Assembly: GCA_947502145.1 (NCBI GenBank)
Contig: CANMYO010000001.1
Coordinates: 1,605,501 to 1,669,500 of the forward strand
Length of the DNA stretch: 64,000 nt
Direction: 5' to 3'
Source: an uncultured Paracoccaceae bacterium
Lineage (GTDB): Bacteria > Pseudomonadota > Alphaproteobacteria > Rhodobacterales > Rhodobacteraceae
Shown in pieces: positions 53,298-61,459 of this stretch. Under the pieces are notes generated by a model, which saw only the letters and a list, made by a program, of their open reading frames with translations, was not told the DNA's origin and did not search any database. Made by a program: the position numbers and the translations under genes. Every line of letters starts with the position of its first letter. Position 1 is the stretch's first letter.

Positions 53298-55070
53298 TTA
53301 TTCGGCTGCCATGTCGGCGGCGTCGACACCTGCAACGCGCACAGGTTTTTTCATGGCGTCGCGACGGAAGGGTTCACCCAGTTCCTGGTTGAGGATGACC
53401 TCGATCAGGGTGGTGGTGTTGTTTTCCATCTGGTCCTTGATCGCCTCTTTCAAGGCGGCGGTGACTTCATCCATCGTGCGCGCTTGTACGCCCTTGAGGC
53501 CACAGGCATTGGCGATCCCGGCATAGGACACTTTCATGTCCAGTTCGGTGCCGACAAAGTTGTCGTCAAACCACAGCGTCGAATTGCGCTTTTCTGCGCC
53601 CCACTGGTAGTTGCGGAAAACGATCTGCGTGATGGCGGGCCATTCATCGCGGCCGATTGCTGTCAGTTCGTTGACAGAGATCCCAAATGCACCGTCGCCG
53701 GCAAAGCCGATCACGGGTACGTCACGCTTGCCGATCTTTGCGCCGATAATTGCAGGTAGGCCGTAACCACAGGGGCCAAAAAGACCGGGGGCCAGATACT
53801 TGCGACCTTCCAGGAACGACGGGTAGGCGTTGCCGATGGCGCAGTTGTTGCCGATATCAGAGCTGATGATCGCGTTTTCGGGCATTGCGGCCTGAATCGC
53901 ACGCCATGCCTTGCGGGGTGACATCCAGTCTGGACGGGCGGCGCGGGCGCGTTCGTTCCATGTGGTGCCGGGATCGTCCTGTTCGTGGTCTAGCGAGGTG
54001 AGCTCTTGCGCCCAGGCCGATTTGGTCTTGGCGATCATCGCCTTGCGGTCGTCACGGCCCGCGTCGCCAGCATCGTCAGCGAGGTTGGCAAGGATGCCCC
54101 GGGCGGCCTTGGCGGCGTCAGCGACAATCCCGACGGTGACTTTCTTGGTCAGGCCGATGCGGTCGGGGTTGATGTCGACCTGAATGATCTTGGCGTCTGA
54201 CGGCCAGTAATCAATGCCGTAGCCGGGCAGGGTCGAGAAGGGGTTCAGGCGGGTGCCAAGGGCCAGCACGACGTCGGCCTTGCTGATCAGCTCCATCCCG
54301 GCTTTTGAGCCGTTGTAGCCCAGCGGGCCTGCAAACAGCGGGTGGTTGCCGGGGAAGGCGTCGTTGTGCTGGTAGCCGACGCAGACCGGTGCGTCGAGCT
54401 TTTCTGCCAGCGCCTTGGATGCGGCGATGCCGCCTTCGGCCAGAACAACGCCAGCGCCGTTCAGGATGACCGGGAACTTCGCTTCGGAGATCAGCTTGGC
54501 TGCGGTTTCGATCGCGGTTTCGCCACCGGCGGGGCGTTCAAAGTCGACGATCATCGGCAGTTCGATGTCGATGACCTGGGTCCAGAAGTCGCGTGGGATG
54601 TTGATCTGGGCCGGGCCAGAGGCACGCTTGGCCTGCATGATGACGCGGTTGAGGGTCTCGGCGATGCGGGACGGATCGCGGACTTCTTCCTGATAGGCGA
54701 CGCAATCGGCGAACAGGTTCATCTGTTCCATTTCCTGAAAACCACCCTGACCGATGGTTTTGTTCGCGGCCTGAGGGGTGACCAGCAGGCAGGGCGTATG
54801 GTTCCAGTAGGCTGTCTTGACGGAGGTCACGAAGTTGGTGATGCCGGGGCCGTTCTGCGCGATCATCATCGACATTTCGCCGGTAGCGCGGGTGTAACCG
54901 TCTGCCATCATCCCGGCAGTCATCTCGTGGGCGCAGTCCCAGAACTGGATGCCGGCCTTTGGAAAGATGTCAGAGATCGGCATCATGGCAGAGCCGATGA
55001 TACCAAAGGCATGTTTGATGCCATGCATTTGCAGCGTTTTGACGAAGGCTTCTTCGGTCGTCATTTTCAT
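53298..55070 (-). CDS. xsc: Sulfoacetaldehyde acetyltransferase
   Basis: Xsc converts sulfoacetaldehyde and phosphate to acetyl phosphate and sulfite, the desulfonation step. The 590-aa thiamine-diphosphate enzyme has the catalytic Glu in DCAHEMTAGMMADGYTRA (Glu49), AQNGPGITNFVTSVKTAYWN, and the ThDP-binding motif GDGAFGISVNELTAIGRDEW starting near residue 458 with the Asn in FRNYQW. The sequence WNHTPCLLVTPQAANKTIGQ is characteristic of Xsc over related carboligases. GAGGG precedes the ATG. A 183-bp leader contains TauR-box-like repeats and a hairpin. It heads the eight-gene operon. Confidence 0.97.
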   Translation of the reverse strand: MKMTTEEAFVKTLQMHGIKHAFGIIGSAMMPISDIFPKAGIQFWDCAHEMTAGMMADGYTRATGEMSMMIAQNGPGITNFVTSVKTAYWNHTPCLLVTPQAANKTIGQGGFQEMEQMNLFADCVAYQEEVRDPSRIAETLNRVIMQAKRASGPAQINIPRDFWTQVIDIELPMIVDFERPAGGETAIETAAKLISEAKFPVILNGAGVVLAEGGIAASKALAEKLDAPVCVGYQHNDAFPGNHPLFAGPLGYNGSKAGMELISKADVVLALGTRLNPFSTLPGYGIDYWPSDAKIIQVDINPDRIGLTKKVTVGIVADAAKAARGILANLADDAGDAGRDDRKAMIAKTKSAWAQELTSLDHEQDDPGTTWNERARAARPDWMSPRKAWRAIQAAMPENAIISSDIGNNCAIGNAYPSFLEGRKYLAPGLFGPCGYGLPAIIGAKIGKRDVPVIGFAGDGAFGISVNELTAIGRDEWPAITQIVFRNYQWGAEKRNSTLWFDDNFVGTELDMKVSYAGIANACGLKGVQARTMDEVTAALKEAIKDQMENNTTTLIEVILNQELGEPFRRDAMKKPVRVAGVDAADMAAE

Positions 55071-55098
55071 CGGTGTTTTCCCTCTTTTGAACGAAACG

Positions 55099-55120
55099 GC
55101 GCAGGACGTTTGTCCTGCGC
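55099..55120 (-). other. Perfect hairpin in the xsc leader
   Basis: GCGCAGGAC (55099-55107) and GTCCTGCGC (55112-55120) form a perfect 9-bp stem with a 4-base loop, 29 bp before the xsc start codon on its 5' side. No T-run follows on the minus strand, so it is not a standard terminator for tauR. It may be a 5' stabiliser of the xsc mRNA. Confidence 0.6.
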
Positions 55121-55159
55121 TCGCGTTGCAGCCACATTAGGAATGCCTAGCGAGTCGCG

Positions 55160-55192
55160 ATAGGGCCAGAGCATAGACCATGTTATGTCCAA
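55160..55192 (-). promoter_or_regulatory. Paired TauR-box-like direct repeats upstream of xsc
   Basis: On the coding strand TTGGACATAA (55192-55183) is followed by CTGGCCCTAT (55169-55160), with start-to-start 23 bp. The known TauR site in Rhodobacter is a direct repeat of CTGGAC(C/T)TAA. The second box is identical to one in the tpa promoter. They lie 90-122 bp upstream of the xsc start, a good position for an activator. Confidence 0.7.
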
Positions 55193-55253
55193 ATCGCAAT
55201 AGAATGAGACGGGAGGTCTCAATAATCGCCATAATCGGAACAATATGAGCGGC

Positions 55254-56717
55254 TTAGTTAAGCGCGTCGATGGCAGCGGCGATGCGCGATACGCCTTCGG
55301 GAATCCGTGAGGCCGGGATAGAGGAATAAGCCAAGCGCATAAAGTGCCTTGGCGGATTCTCCGGCGCAAAGAAGGCCGAACCGGGTTCAATCAGGACGCC
55401 ATTGCGGCGCAGGTTTTGCGCCAGGGTTCCGGTGTCGACGTGTTTTTGCGCCGCCACCCAAATTGAGGAGCCGCCATAATGCGCTTCGCCGGCGACAGAC
55501 AGGCCATGATGCTGCAGACAATTGTCCAGCACCTCGCGCCGTCCGTGGTAGGCTTGGCTGGTGCGTTTGACCAAGGCATCATAGTGGCCAAGGGACAAGA
55601 AATACGAGACCGTCCGCTGGATATGTCCCGGTGCATGGCGCAGGACCGAGGCACGCAGCGCCCGCGCTTCCTTGATAAATGCCGCAGGGCCAACAAGATA
55701 GCCAAGCCGCAGCCCCGGAAACAGCGATTTTGAAAACGACCCGATATAGATGACGCGGCCGTCCTGATCGAGCGACTTCAGCGCCGGAGAGGGCGATTTC
55801 AGAAAGGCCATTTCAAATTCGTAGTCATCCTCGACAACCAGAAAATCATCGCGGCTGGCCCGTTCCAGCAGGGCCTGTCTGCGCGACACCGGCATCGTCG
55901 CGGTGGTGGGGCACTGATGGCTGGGGGTGGTGAAAACAACATCGGTATCAGCCGGCAGCGCATCGGGTGGGAGCCCTTCGCTGTCGACGTCGACTTCTGA
56001 CAGTTGGCAGCGCGACTGGGTCAGCACCGCGCGCAGGGCGGGATAACAGGGGTTTTCGATCGCGGCGCGCCGCCGCTGCGTGAGCAGGATCTGGGCGGTC
56101 AGCCACAGCGCATTCTGGGCCCCCATCGTCACCAGAATTTCATCCGGGCTGGCCAGAATTCCGCGCCGGGGCAGGGTCTGGCGGGCAATAAATTCGATCA
56201 ATTGCGGATCGTCGCCATCAAAATAGTCGGATGTCAGGGCGGTAAAGTCCCGCTTGCCCAAGGCCTGCAGGGCACAAAGCCGCCAGTTTGCGCTGTCAAA
56301 CAGGGTAGGATCGGCCTGCCCGTAGATGAAGGGATATTTGTACTGGGCCCAATCGGTCGGCTTGTCGATGCCAAGATTGCTGGAAAACTTCTGCCCAATG
56401 GCGCGGGACCAGTCCACGGTGCTGGCGGCGGACCTTAGGGCCGGGAAGGCGGGCGGTTCGGGCGCGTTTTCGCTGACGTAATAGCCAGAGCGCCCGCGCG
56501 ACGTGAGATAATCATCAGCGACAAGTTCGGTATAGGCCAGCGTCACGGTGATCCGGCTGACCCCGAGGTGCCGTGCCATGCGCCGGGACGAGGGCAGGCG
56601 TTCACCGGGACGAAACCGACCGGCAAGGATGCCCTGCGCAACCATTTGCTGGATGCGCGCCTGCAACGTGCCGGGGGCCGTTGCATCGAGAAAGAAGGTT
56701 TCAACTGAGATCGACAT
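55254..56717 (-). CDS. tauR: MocR/GntR-type taurine regulator TauR
   Basis: TauR activates taurine genes in Rhodobacter. The 487-aa protein is a fusion of a GntR winged helix (RLPSSRRMARHLGVSRITVT, about residues 40-60) with an aminotransferase-like domain. The PLP-binding lysine is in IYIGSFSKSLFPGLRLGY (Lys330), and the Asp in FLVVEDDYEFEMAF contacts the cofactor. The protein senses a PLP-taurine or related amine adduct, as inferred from the family. The ATG at 56717 has AAGG eight bases upstream; that site overlaps a TauR-box-like repeat. xsc lies 183 bp downstream on the same strand. Confidence 0.94.
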   Translation of the reverse strand: MSISVETFFLDATAPGTLQARIQQMVAQGILAGRFRPGERLPSSRRMARHLGVSRITVTLAYTELVADDYLTSRGRSGYYVSENAPEPPAFPALRSAASTVDWSRAIGQKFSSNLGIDKPTDWAQYKYPFIYGQADPTLFDSANWRLCALQALGKRDFTALTSDYFDGDDPQLIEFIARQTLPRRGILASPDEILVTMGAQNALWLTAQILLTQRRRAAIENPCYPALRAVLTQSRCQLSEVDVDSEGLPPDALPADTDVVFTTPSHQCPTTATMPVSRRQALLERASRDDFLVVEDDYEFEMAFLKSPSPALKSLDQDGRVIYIGSFSKSLFPGLRLGYLVGPAAFIKEARALRASVLRHAPGHIQRTVSYFLSLGHYDALVKRTSQAYHGRREVLDNCLQHHGLSVAGEAHYGGSSIWVAAQKHVDTGTLAQNLRRNGVLIEPGSAFFAPENPPRHFMRLAYSSIPASRIPEGVSRIAAAIDALN

Positions 56718-56721
56718 GAGA

Positions 56722-56753
56722 TTGGCCTTATGTGGCGGCTAGATTGGACTTAT
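56722..56753 (+). promoter_or_regulatory. Paired TauR-box-like direct repeats over the tauR leader
   Basis: TTGGCCTTAT (56722-56731) and TTGGACTTAT (56744-56753) on the plus strand are direct repeats with a 22-bp period. They match the TauR box in 7-8 of 10 positions, and they run opposite to tauR. The first starts 5 bp from the tauR ATG and covers its ribosome site. Position suggests autoregulation, perhaps repression. Confidence 0.65.
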
Positions 56754-56853
56754 TTTGGGGCGGGCGCAAGGCGGATCGCATCGCGGCGATTGATCCAGGA
56801 TTGATGCATTCGAAAATTGGCGCTAGAACGGCGGTGCCGCAATGATGCGGCAC

Positions 56854-56989
56854 GTTCTCAGGGCGGGGCGAAATTCCCCACCGGCGGTATGCCTAAGATG
56901 GTGAGCCCGCGAGCGCCCGGCACATGCCGGGGTCCAGCAGATCTGGTGAGATGCCAGAGCCGACGGTCATAGTCCGGATGAAAGAGAGC
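56854..56989 (+). promoter_or_regulatory. FMN riboswitch (RFN element)
   Basis: All conserved parts of the RFN element are present in order: TCTCAGGGCGGGGCGAAATT, CCCCACCGGCGGTA, GAGCCCGCGAGCG, GGTCCAGCAGATCTGGTGAG, ATGCCAGAGCCGACGGTCAT and AGTCCGGATGAAAGAGAGC. FMN binding represses the downstream gene. A 7-bp hairpin (GTGCCGC/GCGGCAC, 56834-56853) lies just before it. The riboswitch precedes an EamA-family transporter gene by 78 bp. Confidence 0.95.
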
Positions 56990-57019
56990 GGGTGCAGGCG
57001 GGGCCATTCTGTCCGCGTC

Positions 57020-57060
57020 GGTTCCTCGTTTTGCCTTGGGTCACGCAGAACGAAAGGACC
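57020..57060 (+). promoter_or_regulatory. Probable Shine-Dalgarno-sequestering stem (riboswitch expression platform)
   Basis: GGTTCCTCGTT (57020-57030) can pair with AACGAAAGGACC (57049-57060), which contains the ribosome site of the transporter gene, through GGT/ACC, CCT/AGG and CGTT/AACG with two small bulges. This would hide the AAAGG site when FMN is bound. No T-run terminator is seen, so control is more likely at translation. Confidence 0.5.
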
Positions 57061-57067
57061 TATTGCG

Positions 57068-57943
57068 ATGACCTATATTCTTGAAACCCATCACCGCGCG
57101 TTTTCCGGCGCGGCATTCATGGTCTTGGCCGGGGCGCTGTTTGCCGGGGCCAATGTTGCGGTGCAGGCCGCGGGCATGTGGTACGGCGCACCGTCGAGCG
57201 CGGTTGCATTCTGGCAATATGCCGGGGCGATGGTGCTGGCGCTGCCGCTGTTGCGCGGCGGACATTGGCGCACCGGACAGATCGGATTGCACCTGTTGCG
57301 GGTGGCGCTGGCGGCCATCGGGGTGCAATTCTGGGTCGCCGGCCTTGCCGTCGTTCCGATCTGGCAGGCGATTGCGCTGATCCTGACTTCACCCTTGTTT
57401 GTCACCATTGGCGCCTGGGCCCTGCTGGGGGAACGGCTTGACGCGCGGCGCATCGGTGCGGTGTTGCTGGGCGCGCTGGGCGGCGTCATAATTCTGGCCC
57501 CATGGGCGGATGATTTCACGCTGGCGGCGTTTCTGCCGGTCATCGCCGCTGCATTCTGGGCCGGGGCATCCTTGCTGACCAAGCGGCTGGCGGCGACGGA
57601 AACGGCCGCAACACTGACGCTGGCGTTGCTGGTTCTGCTGGTGCCGATCAACCTGGCGCTGGCCTTGCCCGGCGGGCTGTCGGTTGGCCCGGTCTGGTGG
57701 CCGGTCCTTTTGGCAGCGGGTTGCACGGTTTTGGCGCAATGGGCGCTGGCGGTGGCGTACCGCCGTGCGGATGCGACCTATTTGCAGCCGTTTGACCATT
57801 TGAAGCTGCCGTTCAACGTGGCGCTTGGGTTTGCGGTGTTTGGCTTTGCGCCGCCTGGATCAATGTGGCTGGGTGCCGCGTTGATCATCCTTGCCGTTGC
57901 ATGGGTGCTGGGTGACAGGGCTAGCGCGTCACATAAAGCGTAA
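57068..57943 (+). CDS. ribN: EamA-family transporter, probable riboflavin importer RibN
   Basis: A 291-aa membrane protein of two EamA (DMT) repeats with about ten hydrophobic segments, for example FMVLAGALFAGANVAVQAAG and a second-half FLPVIAAAFWAGASLLTKRL. EamA proteins cover many substrates; here an FMN riboswitch directly upstream strongly implies riboflavin or flavin uptake, which is the RibN function known in Rhizobium and Vibrio relatives. AAAGG is nine bases before the ATG. The 3' end overlaps the convergent secreted-protein gene by 23 bp. Confidence 0.85.
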   Translation: MTYILETHHRAFSGAAFMVLAGALFAGANVAVQAAGMWYGAPSSAVAFWQYAGAMVLALPLLRGGHWRTGQIGLHLLRVALAAIGVQFWVAGLAVVPIWQAIALILTSPLFVTIGAWALLGERLDARRIGAVLLGALGGVIILAPWADDFTLAAFLPVIAAAFWAGASLLTKRLAATETAATLTLALLVLLVPINLALALPGGLSVGPVWWPVLLAAGCTVLAQWALAVAYRRADATYLQPFDHLKLPFNVALGFAVFGFAPPGSMWLGAALIILAVAWVLGDRASASHKA

Positions 57944-58571
57944 ACGGGCCAGAGCTGAGCGTGAGTCCGGCCATCTGTTGTCCGCCCGCGGTGGTGTATG
58001 TCACGGACATGCGCGCGCCCGAGATGAACAGCGGTGACAGGTGGCCGGGGCCGGCGGTGACGCGGTAACGCATGTCACAGGTCAGCGTCTCGCCGTCTTG
58101 GGCCGCGCCATCGGGTGAAATCGTGATCACCCGGCGACCGTCATAGAACTGGATTGGGCCGGGGCAGCCGCCGCTGGCATTGACAATGCGGTTCAATGCG
58201 CCAACCGGGTGGGTCACGCCCGCGGGCACGGCGCTGGCGACCGAGAGGTCGGTGGCGTCCTTGGCGGGGCTGACAACGGTTTCCAGCGCCCGGGCGTCCT
58301 TGAGCAGGACCGAGATCGTGCGCCCCTTGGACGGCGCCTGCGAGAGGTATTGTGTCACCACGTCTCCGCTGGCGGTGCGGACCCGTTTCGCGGTCGCCTC
58401 AAACCGCCCGTTGGCCAGGCCAAGCGGCGAATCCGTCACCGATGAGCGCACGGCATCCGCGGTCACGTTCAGCGTGCCGATCGGCCCGTTGCCAAGCGAC
58501 AGGCTGAAGGTGTCGGCCTGCACGGCAGGTGCGGCAAGGCCGATCAGAACGGCAAGGATGGAAAGGCGCAT
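57921..58571 (-). CDS. Hypothetical exported protein
   Basis: A 216-aa protein with a clear signal peptide (MRLSILAVLIGLAAPAVQA, cleavage before DTFSLSLG). The rest is beta-rich (VRTASGDVVTQYLSQAPSKG; PIQFYDGRRVITISPDG; GARMSVTYTTAGGQQMAGLT), with a single cysteine pair (GGCPG and LTCDM) that may form a disulfide. Resembles the style of periplasmic domains of unknown function in roseobacters, but I do not recognise the family. ATG 58571 is preferred over 58607 because the signal peptide then starts properly. It overlaps ribN's 3' end by 23 bp. Confidence 0.7.
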   Translation of the reverse strand: MRLSILAVLIGLAAPAVQADTFSLSLGNGPIGTLNVTADAVRSSVTDSPLGLANGRFEATAKRVRTASGDVVTQYLSQAPSKGRTISVLLKDARALETVVSPAKDATDLSVASAVPAGVTHPVGALNRIVNASGGCPGPIQFYDGRRVITISPDGAAQDGETLTCDMRYRVTAGPGHLSPLFISGARMSVTYTTAGGQQMAGLTLSSGPFTLYVTR

Positions 58572-58741
58572 GGTCAGGCTCCGGTCTGGGTGGGGGCGAC
58601 ATAGCATACTGACAGCACGCGGGAAGGGTTATCCAATATCATGCGCAAGGGGTCGCCCCGGATTGTCCCCAAATCATCACCAATCCGCCCCAAGACCGCC
58701 CATTTTGGGCAAGAGAATGCCTGAGAAATTGGGAGGTCTTG

Positions 58742-59719
58742 ATGGACTTTTGGGCAAATTCAATCGCGCAGTTACAGAACACCTTTGGGGTGAAATTCCT
58801 GCTGTCGCCAGTCTATCTGGCGGGAACGGTGATGATTGTTTGGGCGATCTGGCTGTGGCGCGGCAAGCCCGGGGGCTTTCTGCGGTTCATGCTGCCCAAG
58901 GAATATTATCTGCATCCCTCAACCCTGGTGGATATCAAGGTGGGGCTGTTCAACACGCTGTTTACCGCAACAGGTGTGATTTCGGCGCTGCTGGTCACAC
59001 CCTATGTGACGGTGGCGGTGCTGGGCTGGCTGAGCGCGATCACCGGCGGGCCGATTGCGCCCGAGGTGACCGGGCTGTGGCAGGGCATCATTGCCGCCGT
59101 GCTGCTGTTCCTGACGCAGGATTTCTGCCGCTACTGGAACCATTACCTGCACCACGAGACCCGGATCCTGTGGCCGTTTCATGCGGTGCACCATTCCGCC
59201 GAGGTGATGACGCCGATCACCTTTCTGCGGGCGCATCCGTTGTATTCGGCGCTGCAGGCGTTGATGATTTCGGCGCTGGTCGGCACGGTGCAGGCGGTGA
59301 TCCTGTTTGCCCTTGTCGGACAGATCGAAGCCTGGGTCATCTATGCTGGCACGCTGGCCTTCAATTCATATGTCTTTTTTGGCGGGCACCTGCGCCACAG
59401 CCACATCTGGCTGAGCTACGGGCGGGTGATGGAGCATATCCTGATTTCTCCGGCGCAGCATCAGGTGCACCATTCCAGCGACCCCAAGCACCATGACAAG
59501 AACTATGGCGAGGTCTTTGCAATCTGGGACTGGATGTTTGGCACGCTTTACGTGCCCGACGGGCCGGAGGACCTGACATTCGGGATTGCGGATCGCGACG
59601 GGGTGCGGATCGCGCAACCGCATCCAACGCTGAAGGACGCCCTGGTTGGCCCCTTTGTCGAAGTCTGGGAAGACGTGCTGAAAGGCACCAGTCATGATCC
59701 GGAAAAGGCGGCGGAATAA
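58742..59719 (+). CDS. Sterol desaturase / fatty acid hydroxylase superfamily protein
   Basis: A 325-aa integral membrane di-iron hydroxylase. Histidine clusters that bind iron are visible as HYLHHE, HAVHHSAE and HQVHHSSDPKHHDKN, in the order typical of the family. At least four hydrophobic segments flank them. Such enzymes hydroxylate or desaturate lipid chains or hopanoid/carotenoid-type molecules; the substrate is unknown. ATG 58742 has GGGAGG five bases upstream. The stop overlaps the start of an acyltransferase gene by one base. Confidence 0.88.
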   Translation: MDFWANSIAQLQNTFGVKFLLSPVYLAGTVMIVWAIWLWRGKPGGFLRFMLPKEYYLHPSTLVDIKVGLFNTLFTATGVISALLVTPYVTVAVLGWLSAITGGPIAPEVTGLWQGIIAAVLLFLTQDFCRYWNHYLHHETRILWPFHAVHHSAEVMTPITFLRAHPLYSALQALMISALVGTVQAVILFALVGQIEAWVIYAGTLAFNSYVFFGGHLRHSHIWLSYGRVMEHILISPAQHQVHHSSDPKHHDKNYGEVFAIWDWMFGTLYVPDGPEDLTFGIADRDGVRIAQPHPTLKDALVGPFVEVWEDVLKGTSHDPEKAAE

Positions 59720-60777
59720 TGGGGCGCGGTCTGTCCCTGTGGATGGACGCGCTGCGGGTTCTGGCAACGCTTGTCGTCGTGCTGTCACATGTCGCTTATC
59801 CGCGCTTTACCGAAAATCTGGGCTGGGTGCGTGAACTTAACATCGGGGCCGATGCGGTCATCGTCTTTTTCGTCATATCCGGTCTTGTCATCGCCTACGC
59901 CGCGCGCCGCGACGCGGAACCGGGTGTTTATGCGTTCAATCGCCTGACCCGGCTTTGGTCCGTCCTGATCCCGGCAATCATCCTGACATTTGTGATGGAC
60001 CGCACAGGCGTTGCCATTGATGCCGAGGCCTATCCCGCGCCCTTTTATCAGCCCATGGGGCTGGTCGAGATGTTGGCACGGGGGGCAACATTTTCGAACG
60101 AATGGATTTGGGGACACGCACGGCTGGGCACAAACGGCCCGCTGTGGTCGCTGAGCTATGAGGCGGGCTATTACATCCTGTTCGCTGCGGCGGTCTTTTT
60201 GCAGGGTGCGCGGCGCTGGATCATGTTGGCCCTATTGGCGGTGCTGATCGGGCCGCGTGTGTTGCTGCTGATGCCGGCCTGGCTGATGGGTGTTGGCGTC
60301 TATTACGCGGTGTTGGCGGACTGGCCCGCGCGCCTGTCGCGACATGCGGCGTTGGTGCTGGCGCTGGGCGGGCCGCTGTTTTATGGCTATGGTCAATGGG
60401 CCGATATGCCGGGGCAATTGATCGGATCGCCCGGCCTGATGTTTTCACAAAACTGGATCTGGAATGGTTTCATCGGGCTTTGCACCGCGATGCATCTGCT
60501 GGGCATGGCGCGGTTGTTATCGGGCATAACCTGGCGGGGCGCCGCCCTGCGCTGGGCCGCCGGGGCCAGCTTTTCCGTCTATGTCATCCACTACCCGGTT
60601 CTGCATCTGCTTGATGCAAGCCTGCCATTGTTCAGCGGACGGGGCTGGGTCCTTGGCGTGGGCAGCATTGCCGCCGGGTTGGTCTTTGCGCAACTTTGCG
60701 AGCGGCGGTTGCACTGGGTGCGCGCAGTCGCGCGTAGCTGGCTGCACAAGCCCGCCGCCACGCATTCGTCAGCCTGA
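59719..60777 (+). CDS. Acyltransferase family 3 membrane protein
   Basis: A 352-aa protein with about ten hydrophobic segments and the acyltransferase-3 landmarks: WMDALRVLATLVVVLSHVAY with the conserved His, the R-x10-R type region PGVYAFNRLTRLWSVLIPAI, and PLWSLSYEAGYYILFA. Family members acylate sugars or other hydroxyls at the membrane, often on surface glycans or lipids. The start overlaps the hydroxylase stop (TAATG), suggesting paired action on one lipid or glycan. The specific product cannot be given. Confidence 0.88.
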   Translation: MGRGLSLWMDALRVLATLVVVLSHVAYPRFTENLGWVRELNIGADAVIVFFVISGLVIAYAARRDAEPGVYAFNRLTRLWSVLIPAIILTFVMDRTGVAIDAEAYPAPFYQPMGLVEMLARGATFSNEWIWGHARLGTNGPLWSLSYEAGYYILFAAAVFLQGARRWIMLALLAVLIGPRVLLLMPAWLMGVGVYYAVLADWPARLSRHAALVLALGGPLFYGYGQWADMPGQLIGSPGLMFSQNWIWNGFIGLCTAMHLLGMARLLSGITWRGAALRWAAGASFSVYVIHYPVLHLLDASLPLFSGRGWVLGVGSIAAGLVFAQLCERRLHWVRAVARSWLHKPAATHSSA

Positions 60778-60779
60778 CT

Positions 60780-61376
60780 TTATTGCTGGCGCGCGAGAAT
60801 AAGACCCGTAATCCGCGGGTCTGCCGATCCTCCGCCGGGTGTCAGGAAAACAATGGCTTTGCTGCCGTTGCCCTGCACCAGAGACCCGTTTGCCGTGCCC
60901 AAAACCGCAACGCCTGACCGCGGATCGCCATCTGGCGTTTGCAGTTCAAGATCGCCAGCATAGGTCCCGTCAAATACGGGTACACCACTGAGCCCCGTTG
61001 TTTTGCCGGTTCCGGTGATGGTGATGTCACCATAGATCGGGCCCATTGTTTCCCCGGCAAGGCCGGAGATGCGGCCGTCCATCCGGTCGGCCCCAAATCG
61101 AAATGTCAGCCGTGCGTCACCGGCGATACGTTCACTGGCGAGGTCACCATTGTTGTTCTGTTCAACCACAGAGCCAGAAAACACGCCCTTGTAGCTTGCC
61201 CGGCCACTGGTTGGGACATTGGCCGCAGGCGTGAACGACAGCGGCGAGACGGCCTCAGCGAGGCTGTCATAGCGCCGGTCAAGCGACGCGTAGTTGGGAA
61301 CCGGGCCAGAATTGTTGCAGGCCGAAACCACGATGAGGGCAGCAAGCGTGGCGAGCGGGCGGAGGGCAGCGGTCAT
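60780..61376 (-). CDS. Lipoprotein with beta-barrel-type domain
   Basis: A 198-aa lipoprotein: signal sequence with lipobox VVSAC (Cys20) then a Gly/Thr/Asp-rich beta domain: SGRASYKGVFSGSVV, DARLTFRFGADRMDGRIS, TITGTGKTTGLSGVPVFDGT and SLVQGNGSKAIVFLTP. The pattern resembles transferrin-binding-protein-like or YbjN-free beta-barrel domains of surface lipoproteins, but this is a loose match. ATG 61376 is the likely start; the ribosome site is weak. It is convergent with the acyltransferase gene, 2 bp apart, and its promoter side faces the tpa terminator. Confidence 0.7.
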   Translation of the reverse strand: MTAALRPLATLAALIVVSACNNSGPVPNYASLDRRYDSLAEAVSPLSFTPAANVPTSGRASYKGVFSGSVVEQNNNGDLASERIAGDARLTFRFGADRMDGRISGLAGETMGPIYGDITITGTGKTTGLSGVPVFDGTYAGDLELQTPDGDPRSGVAVLGTANGSLVQGNGSKAIVFLTPGGGSADPRITGLILARQQ

Positions 61377-61459
61377 GGGGCTATCCAATCTTGAAGTGCA
61401 TTACTTATGAGTGATAGCACGGATTTCGCACCACTTACAGGCGAGTGTTCCACCTGCAA

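Noticed and set aside
58180-59496. Plus-strand frame of 438 codons spanning the secreted-protein and hydroxylase genes
   Set aside because: It crosses two well-supported genes on different strands and shows no recognisable domain.
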